Below are positions 54,997-63,480 of a DNA stretch of 64,000 nt, piece after piece. The position numbers and the translations under genes are program-made. The DNA is from Archangium violaceum. Its GTDB lineage: Bacteria; Myxococcota; Myxococcia; Myxococcales; Myxococcaceae. The number at the start of each line of letters is the position of its first letter. Position 1 is the stretch's first letter. The DNA is taken from the NCBI RefSeq assembly GCF_016887565.1, contig NZ_CP069396.1, forward strand, positions 8,476,001 through 8,540,000, read 5' to 3'. A model generated the notes under the pieces. It did no database searches and was not told the origin of the DNA. It saw only the letters and a list, made by a program, of their open reading frames with translations.

Positions 54997-55833
54997 GTGA
55001 TCGATCTGCATTCCCACACCACCGCGAGTGATGGCCAACACTCGCCCGCCGAGCTGCTGGCCCTGGCGGCGAGCGCGGGGGTGACGGCCCTGGCGGTGAC
55101 GGACCACGACACGGTGGCGGGGCTGGCGGAGGCGGAGGAGGCGGCGAGGGCGCACGGGGTGGAGCTGGTGCCGGGCATCGAGCTGTCGGCGTTCGTGCTG
55201 AAGCGAGAGGTGCACATCCTGGGGCACTTCCTGCGGCGGGACTTCCCGGAGCTGGCCAGCTACGCGGCGCGGCTGCGGGTGGAGCGCGAGCAGCGGATGG
55301 AGCGAATGGTGGAGCAGATGCGGCGGCTGGGCTTCCCGGTGCGGATGGAGGACGTCCGGGCGGTGTCGGGGAATGCGCAGTTGGGCAGGCCGCACCTGGC
55401 GCGGGTGCTGGTGGACCGGGGCTGGTGTCTGGACATGAAGGAGGCCTTCGACCGGTTCCTGGGCGCGGGCAGGGCGGCCTGGGTGGAGCGGTTCAAGCTG
55501 GACGGCGAGGACGCCATCAAGCTCATCCACCGCGCGGGGGGCACGGCGACGGTGGCGCACCCGGGCAGCTCGAAGCTGGAGCGCCACGAGATTCGCATGC
55601 TGGCCAAGGCGGGGCTGGATGGATTGGAGGCGCTGCACTCGGACCACAACCCGAGCGTGCAGGAGAAGTACCTGAAGTTCGCCAGGGAGTTCGACCTGGT
55701 GCCCACCGGGGGCAGCGACTTCCATGGAGAGCAGGTGACGCCGGGGAAACGCCCGGGTGACTCCACCACCCCGCCGGAGAACTTCGCGAAGCTGCGCGCC
55801 CGCGCCACGAGCCAGGGTTCACGGCCGGGTTAG
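54997..55833 (+). CDS. PHP-domain phosphoesterase (YciV/TrpH-like)
   Basis: A 278-residue PHP hydrolase, acting on 3',5'-nucleoside bisphosphates or RNA 5' ends in studied relatives. Metal ligands are in DLHSHTTASDG at the N-terminus, TDHDTV, GIELSA, VAHPGSS, and SDFHGE at the C-terminus. GTG 54997 is preferred because GGAG lies 6 nt upstream; a TTG at 54985 would add four residues. It is divergent from Rrf2, 87 bp away. The C-terminal tail after PPENF is short and loose. Confidence 0.88.
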   Translation: MIDLHSHTTASDGQHSPAELLALAASAGVTALAVTDHDTVAGLAEAEEAARAHGVELVPGIELSAFVLKREVHILGHFLRRDFPELASYAARLRVEREQRMERMVEQMRRLGFPVRMEDVRAVSGNAQLGRPHLARVLVDRGWCLDMKEAFDRFLGAGRAAWVERFKLDGEDAIKLIHRAGGTATVAHPGSSKLERHEIRMLAKAGLDGLEALHSDHNPSVQEKYLKFAREFDLVPTGGSDFHGEQVTPGKRPGDSTTPPENFAKLRARATSQGSRPG

Positions 55834-55882
55834 ACGAACGCTTCCGGGTGTGAGGAGTTCTTACCACTTGGAAAGTGTCCGC

Positions 55883-55912
55883 TTGACGGAAGAAAAGGCC
55901 CTCGTCCAGAAT
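55883..55912 (+). promoter_or_regulatory. Predicted near-leaderless promoter of the P450 gene
   Basis: TTGACG (55883-55888), 18 nt, CAGAAT (55907-55912), with 10 nt between the -10 and the ATG at 55923. No Shine-Dalgarno is visible. Confidence 0.45.
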
Positions 55913-55922
55913 TCCGGTTTAC

Positions 55923-57284
55923 ATGGAAACCGCGACGAACCTGCTCTTCCGCCTGCCGCAGAAGGAGACCCACCGGGACGGGATTCCCATCCTCCCCGGC
56001 GCTCTGCCCCTGGTGGGACATACGCTGTTCAACATCGGCGACACCCTCACGTTCCTGCGCAACGCGGCCAGGAAGGCCGGTCCGCTGTTCTGGACGCGGG
56101 GCATCGGCGACAGGCTGACGCTGGTCTGCATGGGAGAGCCCGGCTTCGAGCTGCTCAAGAACCGGGTGACCAGCAGCGAGTTCATCCGCGAGCAGTCGCC
56201 GGACTTCGTCGGTGACTCGCTGCTGTCCCGGGATGGCGTGCCCCACCGCAACCTGCGCTCGGCCATGAGCGGGCCCTTCACGCCCCGGGGCCTGACGTCC
56301 AGTGGGGCCGCGGCCATCTCCGCCGAGGTCGTCGAGGCCTGCGTGGCCGGTCTTCCCTCGCAGGGCGCCTTCTCCCTGCTCTCCCACACCCAGAGGCTCG
56401 CGCTCGACGTCATCTTCCGCGTCATGGGCATCGACCGGAGCGAGCTGGGGGCCTGGAACGAGAACTACCGCGAGTTCATCCTCGGGGCCCTGCCCTTCAA
56501 GATGGATCTGCCCTTCTCGCCGGCCCGGCGCGCCCGGAAGGGACGGATCTGGCTCGATTCCCGCTTCTCCAAGCTGATCACCGCGGCGCGGGGAAGGCCG
56601 GACATGCCGGGCACGCTCTCGGCGCTGCTGGCGGCGCGTGATGAGGAAGGGAAGGCGCTTGGGGATGAGGATCTCATCCAGAACCTGCGCCTGCTGGCCC
56701 TGGCGGGCCACGAGACGTCCGCGTCGGTGATGGCGTGGCTGGGCATCGTGCTCGCCCAGCGGCCCGACCTCTGGGAGAAGCTGCGGGAGGAGTCGGTGGC
56801 GGCGCCGGGCCTGCCCCGCTCGCCCGAGGATCTCAAGCGTCATCCCTTCGCGGAGGCGATCTTCCGCGAGGTGCTGCGGCTGTATCCGCCCGTGTCGTTG
56901 ACGGCGCGCCAGGCCAACGAAGACCTGGAGCTCTACGGCAAGCGGGTGCCGCGCGGCACGATGATCACCATCCCCATTGGCACCTACGGCTACGACCCGG
57001 CGCTCTTCCCCGAGCCGGAGCGGTTCGATCCCTCGCGCTGGCTGGGGAGGCGCTCGCCCCCGTCGGCCATCGACATCGCGACGTTCGGAGGCGGCCCCCA
57101 CTTCTGCCTGGGCTACCACCTGGCCTGGATGGAGGTGGTGCAGTTCGCCACGGCGTTCGCTCGGGAGATGGCGCGCCGGGGACTGAGGCCCCAGCTCGCT
57201 CCGGGAACGGCTCCTCCCAAGCTGCGGTATCTCCCCTTCGGGCAGCCTCCGAAGAAGACGCACATCGAGATGGTCCGGGCCTGA
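55923..57284 (+). CDS. Cytochrome P450
   Basis: A 453-residue soluble monooxygenase. The I-helix oxygen-binding motif is AGHETS (261-266), the K-helix Glu316-x2-Arg319 is in FREVLRLYPP, and the heme-ligand Cys395 is in FGGGPHFCLGYH. The proline-rich N-terminus (IPILPGALPLVGH) resembles CYP110/CYP5-like long-chain hydroxylase groups rather than terpene enzymes. The substrate is unknown, and no ferredoxin or reductase is adjacent, although a Rieske protein is elsewhere in the window. Repeat locus D follows. Confidence 0.93.
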   Translation: METATNLLFRLPQKETHRDGIPILPGALPLVGHTLFNIGDTLTFLRNAARKAGPLFWTRGIGDRLTLVCMGEPGFELLKNRVTSSEFIREQSPDFVGDSLLSRDGVPHRNLRSAMSGPFTPRGLTSSGAAAISAEVVEACVAGLPSQGAFSLLSHTQRLALDVIFRVMGIDRSELGAWNENYREFILGALPFKMDLPFSPARRARKGRIWLDSRFSKLITAARGRPDMPGTLSALLAARDEEGKALGDEDLIQNLRLLALAGHETSASVMAWLGIVLAQRPDLWEKLREESVAAPGLPRSPEDLKRHPFAEAIFREVLRLYPPVSLTARQANEDLELYGKRVPRGTMITIPIGTYGYDPALFPEPERFDPSRWLGRRSPPSAIDIATFGGGPHFCLGYHLAWMEVVQFATAFAREMARRGLRPQLAPGTAPPKLRYLPFGQPPKKTHIEMVRA

Positions 57285-57292
57285 CGTCCGCC

Positions 57293-57327
57293 GACCCTCA
57301 CCCCGCCCCTCTCCCAGAGGGAGAGGG
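57293..57327. repeat. Hairpin repeat, locus D (single copy)
   Basis: One copy: GACCCTCACCCC then CCCTCTCCC / GGGAGAGGG around an AGA centre. It lies between the convergent ends of the P450 and chemoreceptor genes, again a 3' to 3' position. Confidence 0.8.
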
Positions 57328-57330
57328 AGG

Positions 57331-58911
57331 TCAGCGGTCGCGCGCCACCTTGAACCTGGCGGTCAGCACCGTGAGGCTGTCCGCCACGTTCTGGAGATCC
57401 TGCGCGATGCGCGTGGTGCGACCCGTCGCGTCCACGCCCTGCTTCACCAGCTCCGCCACGTTGCGCGCCCCCTGCACCGCCTGCTCGCTGGACTGACGCT
57501 GCTGCCGCGTCGCGATGGTGATCTGCCGCGCCGCCTCGCTCGTGCCGCGCGCCAGCTCGACGATGCGCTGGAACACCGCCGAGGCCTGCTCCGCCACCTC
57601 CACGCCGCGGTCGCTCGTGGCCATGCCCACGCGCGCCTTGGTGGCCGCCTCGTTGCCCGAGTCCTGCACCTTCTCCACGATGCGCGCGATGTCCCGCGCC
57701 GAGGCCGACACGTTCTCCGCCAGCTTGCGCATCTCCGCCGCCACCAGCGAGAAGCCCCGCCCCACCTCGCCCGCCTTCGTGCCCTCCAGCGCCGCGTTCA
57801 GCGCCAGCAGGTCCGAACGCTCCGCCACCTGGTTGATGACCTGGGCGATCTTCGACACCTGTTGCAGATCCTGGTTGAGGCCCACGATGGCGTCCGCCAC
57901 GCCCTTGGACTCCATGCGGATGTCGTTGATGCCCGCCACCACCTGCGCCACCACCGCCATCGCCTCGGCCACCGCCTCGTGCGTGCGCCGCGCGCTGGAC
58001 TCCACCACCTCGGTGGAGCTGGAGATCTGTTCCGCCGTGCGGCTCAGCTCCTCGAAGGTCGCGGCGATCTGCTGCGCGTACGCCGCCTGCTGGCTGATGA
58101 CGTGCTCCTGATCCGCGGACGCTCCCGTCAGCCCCCGCGAGGCGCTGGAGAGCTGCTCCAGCCGCGCCAGCAGCTCCGTCACCGTGCCGCGCAGCGTGCC
58201 CAGCATCTCGTTGAAGGAGTGCGCCATCAGCCGCACCTCTCCCGCCGAGGCCACGTCCACCTCGCTGAGGGACACGTCGCCCTGCGCCACCTCGTGCGCC
58301 GCCTGTGTCATGCGCGTCACCGGCTCGGCGATGGCCCGCCCGATGAAGAACGCGATGAACAGGCCCACCACCGTGGCCCCCAGGTACGCCATGAAGCTCG
58401 GCATACGCGTGGCGCCCGCCTCCGCCCTCACCTTGGCGGCGTCCATGCCCACCGCGTAGACACGGCCATCCGGCAGGGAGCAGTACGCCACCGGCGCATC
58501 CTGCAGATCCATCGTCTCGCAGCCCGGGCCTGCCTTCAACGCGCGCTTGAGCCCCTGCGGGACGGGGCCGCGATCGAACATCACCGTGCCATCGCTCGCC
58601 AGCAACGCCTGGAAGGACACGGAGCCCGACTGCTCCACCCGGTCGAAGATGCGCGTGAGCTGCTTCATCTCCCACGTCTCCGCGCTCTGGGCCCCCGAGG
58701 ACGCCTTCGACATGGGCTCGCCCTGCTCCATCAGGAGCGCGATCCCATCCGAGGCGAGCATCCCCACGGCCTTCGCGCGATCCTCGAGTTTCCCCAGCCC
58801 GACTTCCTCCTGCTGCTTCGGGAAGTAGACGCTGCTGAACAGGGCCAGGGCGAGGCTGGGAACCAGCACCGCGAACGCCACCTGCCAGCGCAAACTGAGC
58901 CGACCCCACAT
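57331..58911 (-). CDS. Methyl-accepting chemotaxis protein
   Basis: A 526-residue transmembrane chemoreceptor. Segments at about 10-28 and 180-200 flank a periplasmic sensor of about 150 residues, followed by HAMP (about 200-255) and a signalling domain with the conserved hairpin tip around AERSDLLALNAALEGTKAGEVGRGFSLVA, which is cited here only as its core LLALNAALEGTKAG. A receptor of the Frz/Che type would feed a CheA not present in the window. ATG 58911 is the first start of the open frame. Its stop lies beside repeat locus D. Confidence 0.92.
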   Translation of the reverse strand: MWGRLSLRWQVAFAVLVPSLALALFSSVYFPKQQEEVGLGKLEDRAKAVGMLASDGIALLMEQGEPMSKASSGAQSAETWEMKQLTRIFDRVEQSGSVSFQALLASDGTVMFDRGPVPQGLKRALKAGPGCETMDLQDAPVAYCSLPDGRVYAVGMDAAKVRAEAGATRMPSFMAYLGATVVGLFIAFFIGRAIAEPVTRMTQAAHEVAQGDVSLSEVDVASAGEVRLMAHSFNEMLGTLRGTVTELLARLEQLSSASRGLTGASADQEHVISQQAAYAQQIAATFEELSRTAEQISSSTEVVESSARRTHEAVAEAMAVVAQVVAGINDIRMESKGVADAIVGLNQDLQQVSKIAQVINQVAERSDLLALNAALEGTKAGEVGRGFSLVAAEMRKLAENVSASARDIARIVEKVQDSGNEAATKARVGMATSDRGVEVAEQASAVFQRIVELARGTSEAARQITIATRQQRQSSEQAVQGARNVAELVKQGVDATGRTTRIAQDLQNVADSLTVLTARFKVARDR

Positions 58912-59109
58912 GCTCGGGCTCTCTCCTGTATCGATCGGGAAAAGCGCCCCCGGTTGTCGCGGGCGCGCCAGGGTGTGACCCTAGGCGTCCCGTGTGCGGA
59001 GCGTCAAACCCCCGCCCCCTGGCCGCTCGCGGAGGAGCAGGCGGGGAGACAGGCTCCTCCACCGGCTTTCCACTGTCATGTCCAGGGGTTGGATCTCCGG
59101 GCTTCCCCA

Positions 59110-59138
59110 TTGACACGGCCCCCTTGTGTCCCTAGGGT
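59110..59138 (+). promoter_or_regulatory. Predicted near-leaderless promoter of nuoAB
   Basis: TTGACA (59110-59115), a 17-nt spacer and TAGGGT (59133-59138), with 10 nt between the -10 box and the nuoA ATG at 59149. The -35 is perfect. No Shine-Dalgarno precedes the ATG. Confidence 0.6.
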
Positions 59139-59148
59139 CCGCCGCGAA

Positions 59149-59526
59149 ATGGATCCCACGACCAACCCCCTCGCCTCCTACCTGCCGCTGGCCGTCGTGC
59201 TGCTGCTGGCGGGCGTGCTGGCGCTCGTCATCGTGCAGCTGGCCTCCATGCTGGGCCCCAGGCGTCCGAGCTCCATCAAGTCCACGGCCTTCGAGGCCGG
59301 CTCCGAGAGCAGCGGTCCCGCGCGCCAGCGCTTCGCGGTGAAGTTCTACGTGGTGGCCCTCCTCTTCATCGTGTTCGACGTCGAGGCGGTGTTCCTGTAC
59401 CCCTGGGCGGTGAACTTCCAGGCGCTCGGCTGGTTCGGCTACGTGGAGATGCTGGTTTTCGCGGCGACCCTCGTGGTGGGCCTTATCTATATCTGGAAGA
59501 AGGGTGCTCTCGAGTGGGAGCACTGA
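59149..59526 (+). CDS. nuoA: NADH-quinone oxidoreductase subunit A
   Basis: Membrane subunit of complex I, 125 residues, three transmembrane helices (about 11-34, 66-88, 96-116). The family motif KFYVVALLFIVFDVEAVFLYPWA has the acidic residues that shape the quinone/proton path. It starts the nuo cluster and lies 9 bp before nuoB. The ATG is at 59149. Respiratory complex I couples NADH oxidation to proton export. Confidence 0.95.
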   Translation: MDPTTNPLASYLPLAVVLLLAGVLALVIVQLASMLGPRRPSSIKSTAFEAGSESSGPARQRFAVKFYVVALLFIVFDVEAVFLYPWAVNFQALGWFGYVEMLVFAATLVVGLIYIWKKGALEWEH

Positions 59527-59535
59527 GAAACGACC

Positions 59536-60093
<558 letters not shown>

Positions 60094-60121
60094 GCAGCCG
60101 CGCACCGCTGGTGCCGGCCCC

Positions 60122-60164
60122 GGGCCCCGCGAACCTCCTCGGAGGTGGCGGGGCCCTCGCTTTT
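60122..60164 (+). terminator. Intrinsic terminator after nuoB
   Basis: GGGCCCCGC (60122-60130) pairs with GCGGGGCCC (60148-60156), with inner ACCTCC/GGAGGT pairing and a short loop, then TCGCTTTT. It separates nuoAB from the cyclase gene. Confidence 0.75.
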
Positions 60165-60234
60165 GCACCGGATGTGCACACACCCGGGGGTACGTGCGAG
60201 GATGCGCGTACACCCCCAACACGGCCGAGACCGA

Positions 60235-61521
60235 GTGGACGAGTCCAGGCAGAGACGCGCTTCGCTCTCCGAGTTCCTGAGGGAGCCGGTGGGCAAGGCC
60301 ATCGAGGCCGAACGGCGGCACAACGCCGAGCGGCTGGCGCTGGTGCGCCTGCTGGGCGTGTCCGCCATCCTGGCCATCTCCACGTACCAGGCGCGGGTGC
60401 AGGGACTGGCGGACTGGGAGGTGTACCTCGTCCCCATGGGGGCCTACTGGCTGTGCACCGTGGCCACACTGGTGGGTGTGCTGCGCTCGGCGCTCGTGGC
60501 GAGCTGGGCCGGACTGTCCCTGGCGGTGGTGGACGCGCCGGCCATCTACTGGCTGCAGCACCTGGCCATCCCCGTCTCCCCTTCTCCCGGAGGCGTGGCC
60601 GGCTTCACCCTGGGTATCTACACCGCGCTCATCGTCATCTCCGCCCTGTCGCTGCGCCGCACGGTGACGTTCACCGTGACGGGCGTGGCGGCCCTGGCCG
60701 AGTGGTATCTGCAGGCCGAGGCCTCCATCGGCGTGGGCGCGCGCCTGGTGGGGGCGGTGGTGCTGATGATGACGGCGGGTGCCGCGAACTACCTCTTCCA
60801 CCGCATCCGCATGCTCGTCTCCGAGCTGACGCACGAGGAGCTCCAGCGCGCCCAGCTCGGCCGCTACTTCTCCCCCGCGGTGGCCGAGCGCCTGCAGGAC
60901 CTGGCCTCGCCGGTGTCCACCCCCGAGCTGCGCGAAGTGACAATCCTCTTCGCGGACCTGCGGGACTTCACCGCGCTCAGCGAGCGGCTGTCTCCCGAGG
61001 CGGTGGTGGCCATCCTCAACGAGTACTACGGCCGCATGGTGGAGGTGGTGTTCCGCCACGGTGGCACGCTCGACAAGTTCATCGGGGACGCACTCATGGT
61101 GTACTTCGGCGCCCCCCTGCCCGAGCCGGAGCACGCCCGGCGGGCCGTGGAGTGCGCGCTGGAGATGATGCGCGAGCTGGAGGCGGTGAACGGCGAGCGG
61201 CTCGCCCGGGGGGAGCCCGGCCTGCGCATGGGGGTGGGCCTGCACACCGGCCGCGTGGTGCTCGGCAACATCGGCTCCACCGCCCGCCGCCTCGAGTACA
61301 CCGCCATCGGCGACACGGTGAACCTGGCCAGCCGCATCGAGCAGCTCACCAAGCGGCTCGGGACGCCCGTGCTCGTCTCCCGCAGCACCCGGGACCAGGC
61401 GGGCGAGGGCTTCCAGTGGCAGGAGCTGCCCCCCACCCCCGTGGCCGGCAAGAGCGAGCCCGTCTCCACCTTCATTCCCGGGCCCACGCGCGCCCGGGGA
61501 GGCAGCGGGGCGGCGGCCTGA
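60235..61521 (+). CDS. Class III adenylate cyclase with six-helix membrane sensor
   Basis: A 428-residue cyclase. The N-terminal 190 residues hold about six hydrophobic segments; a catalytic domain follows (about 232-410): LFADLRDFT (metal Asp241 and Asp244), [15 protein letters not shown] (Lys281, Asp285) and [17 protein letters not shown]. Lys281 and the Asp in GDTVN fit adenylate rather than guanylate cyclases. It makes cAMP from ATP, probably controlled by the membrane part. The start is uncertain: GTG 60235 begins the conserved part, an ATG at 60202 lies within a GGGGGTACG/CGTACACCCCC hairpin. It sits between nuoB and nuoC, with its own transcript implied by the terminator before it. Confidence 0.83.
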   Translation: MDESRQRRASLSEFLREPVGKAIEAERRHNAERLALVRLLGVSAILAISTYQARVQGLADWEVYLVPMGAYWLCTVATLVGVLRSALVASWAGLSLAVVDAPAIYWLQHLAIPVSPSPGGVAGFTLGIYTALIVISALSLRRTVTFTVTGVAALAEWYLQAEASIGVGARLVGAVVLMMTAGAANYLFHRIRMLVSELTHEELQRAQLGRYFSPAVAERLQDLASPVSTPELREVTILFADLRDFTALSERLSPEAVVAILNEYYGRMVEVVFRHGGTLDKFIGDALMVYFGAPLPEPEHARRAVECALEMMRELEAVNGERLARGEPGLRMGVGLHTGRVVLGNIGSTARRLEYTAIGDTVNLASRIEQLTKRLGTPVLVSRSTRDQAGEGFQWQELPPTPVAGKSEPVSTFIPGPTRARGGSGAAA

Positions 61522-61587
61522 AATGCCCGTTCCGGCCCACCGGGGCTTCTGCCTCGCGTAAGTAGCGGGGATGGCTGAGGGATTACG

Positions 61588-61617
61588 TTGACGCCCCCCG
61601 GGGGTCATCCTTATAAC
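61588..61617 (+). promoter_or_regulatory. Predicted promoter of nuoCDG
   Basis: TTGACG (61588-61593), 18-nt spacer, TATAAC (61612-61617): a strong sigma70-like promoter. The start would be near 61624. The -35 coincides with an in-frame TTG that would otherwise look like an earlier nuoC start, which favours TTG 61651. Confidence 0.65.
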
Positions 61618-61650
61618 GCGCCGGATTCCATAGCCAGCATTGGGGCCCCC

Positions 61651-62178
61651 TTGAGCACTTTCGCACTGGACAGGGTCACCGCCCAGTTCCCAGAGGCGGT
61701 GGCGGAGCGCTACCTCGACCGCACTGGCGGCGCCTGGGCCGTCATCCACGCCGAGCACCTGCCGAAGGTCGCCGCGTTCCTGAAGAACGAGCTCGACTTC
61801 AAGCTCTTCACCTCGATCGACGCGGTGGATCGTCTCCACCTCGCGGAGAATGATCCGCGCTTCGAGGTCGTCTACTTCATCTACTCGCTGTCGCGTCACG
61901 AGCACGTGCGCCTGAAGGTGCGCGTGAGCGAGGCCAACCCGGAGCTGCCCTCCATCACGCCCATCTTCAAGGGCGCCAACTGGTGGGAGCGCTTCGTCTG
62001 GGACTTCTACGGCATCCGTTTCACGGGACACCCGGACCTGCGCCGCGTGTTGCTGTACGAGGAGTTCCAGGGCCATCCGCTCCGCAAGGACTACGCGATG
62101 CGCGACCGTCAGCCGCTCATCCCCGAGCGCCCCATCAAGGACATCTTCCGCGGCCCCGGCACCAGCGGCGTCTCCTGA
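61651..62178 (+). CDS. nuoC: NADH-quinone oxidoreductase subunit C
   Basis: Peripheral-arm subunit of complex I, 175 residues. NWWERFVWDFYGIRF and FTGHPDLRRVLLYEEFQGHPLRKDY (its core GHPLRKDY) are the NuoC signatures. TTG 61651 is chosen because the stretch upstream is a promoter. It is followed by nuoD after 36 bp. The N-terminus reads MSTFALDRVTAQF in this choice. Confidence 0.92.
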   Translation: MSTFALDRVTAQFPEAVAERYLDRTGGAWAVIHAEHLPKVAAFLKNELDFKLFTSIDAVDRLHLAENDPRFEVVYFIYSLSRHEHVRLKVRVSEANPELPSITPIFKGANWWERFVWDFYGIRFTGHPDLRRVLLYEEFQGHPLRKDYAMRDRQPLIPERPIKDIFRGPGTSGVS

Positions 62179-62214
62179 TCGCCCGCCCCCACCGGCAGCC
62201 CCCCAGAGGACATC

Positions 62215-63480
62215 ATGGCGGACACCCACAAGCCCGCGTCACCCCCCAGTCCCGAAGCGCCCAACCCGGACATCGACGCCTACGCCCACGAGGCGGAGCT
62301 GGAGACCCACCTCCAGACCAAGCGGATGTACGTGAACATGGGCCCCTCGCACCCCGCCATGCACGGCACGGTGCGCATGAAGGTGGAGCTCGAGGGCGAG
62401 AACATCGCCGAGTCCGATTGCGAGATCGGCTTCCTCCACCGCGGCTTCCAGAAGAGCTGCGAGAACGTCACCTGGACCCAGTGCCTGCCGTACACGGACC
62501 GGTTGAACTACGTGTCCGCGATGATGAACAACTTCGGCTTCCTCAACGCCGTAGAGAAGCTCATCGGCCTGGAGATTCCGGAGCGCGCCCAGTACATCCG
62601 CGTCATCGGGTCCGAGCTGCACCGCATCCATGATCACCTGACGTGCGTGGGCGCCACGGGCATGGAGCTGGGCGGCTTCGCCCCGTTCCTCTTCGCCGTC
62701 GAGGCGCGCGAGCTCATCATGGACCGCGTCGCCGAGCTGACGGGCGCGCGGCTCACCACCAACTTCGGCCGCATCGGCGGAATGAACCGCGATCTGCCCG
62801 AGGGGTGGATCGAGAAGGTCCACAAGACGCTGGACAAGGTCATGGAGCTGGTCACGGAGATCGACGGGCTGCTCACGCGCAACCGCATCTTCGTGGATCG
62901 CACCAAGGACACGGGCGTCATCAGCGCCGAGGACGCCATCGACTACGGCTGGACGGGCCCCTGCCTGCGCGCCTGCGGCATCAACTACGACATCCGCAAG
63001 GCCAAGCCGTACTGGGTGTACGACCGCTTCGACTTCGACATCCCCATCGGCGAGAGGGGCGACAACTTCGATCGCTACCTGATGCGCATCGAGGAGATGA
63101 AGCAGTCCGAGCGCATCCTGCGCCAGGCGCTGAAGACGATTCCGGGCGGCCCCATCATCCTGGACGACTGGCGCATCGCGCTGCCGCCCAAGCCCGAGGT
63201 GTACGGCACCATCGAGGGCGTCATCTCGCACTTCAAGCTGGTGATGGAGGGCATCCAGGTGCCCGCCGGCGAGGTGTACGACGCCACCGAGGCCGCCAAC
63301 GGCGAGCTGGGCTGGTACATGGTGAGCGACGGAGGCGGCCGGCCGTACAAGGTCCACGTGCGCGCGCCGGGCTACCCCATCCTGTCCGCCGTGCCCTCCA
63401 TCATCAAGGGCAAGATGCTGGCGGACCTCATTCCCACCTTTGACACGATCAACATGATCGGCGGCGAGGTCGAGCAGTGA
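62215..63480 (+). CDS. nuoD: NADH-quinone oxidoreductase subunit D
   Basis: The 49-kDa-type subunit, 421 residues. MGPSHPAMHGTVRM near residue 41 and the C-terminal VGGEVEQ-like DTINMIGGEVEQ are typical; the quinone pocket His and Asp are in GPSHPAMHG and DYGWTGPCLRACG. ATG 62215 gives a 35-residue N-terminal stretch rich in Pro and Ala beyond the conserved start. It overlaps nuoG by GTGA. Confidence 0.96.
   Translation: MADTHKPASPPSPEAPNPDIDAYAHEAELETHLQTKRMYVNMGPSHPAMHGTVRMKVELEGENIAESDCEIGFLHRGFQKSCENVTWTQCLPYTDRLNYVSAMMNNFGFLNAVEKLIGLEIPERAQYIRVIGSELHRIHDHLTCVGATGMELGGFAPFLFAVEARELIMDRVAELTGARLTTNFGRIGGMNRDLPEGWIEKVHKTLDKVMELVTEIDGLLTRNRIFVDRTKDTGVISAEDAIDYGWTGPCLRACGINYDIRKAKPYWVYDRFDFDIPIGERGDNFDRYLMRIEEMKQSERILRQALKTIPGGPIILDDWRIALPPKPEVYGTIEGVISHFKLVMEGIQVPAGEVYDATEAANGELGWYMVSDGGGRPYKVHVRAPGYPILSAVPSIIKGKMLADLIPTFDTINMIGGEVEQ

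Noticed and set aside
61588..61650. TTG 61588 as the nuoC start
   Set aside because: It coincides with a strong -35 box and the extra residues are not conserved-looking; TTG 61651 is preferred.
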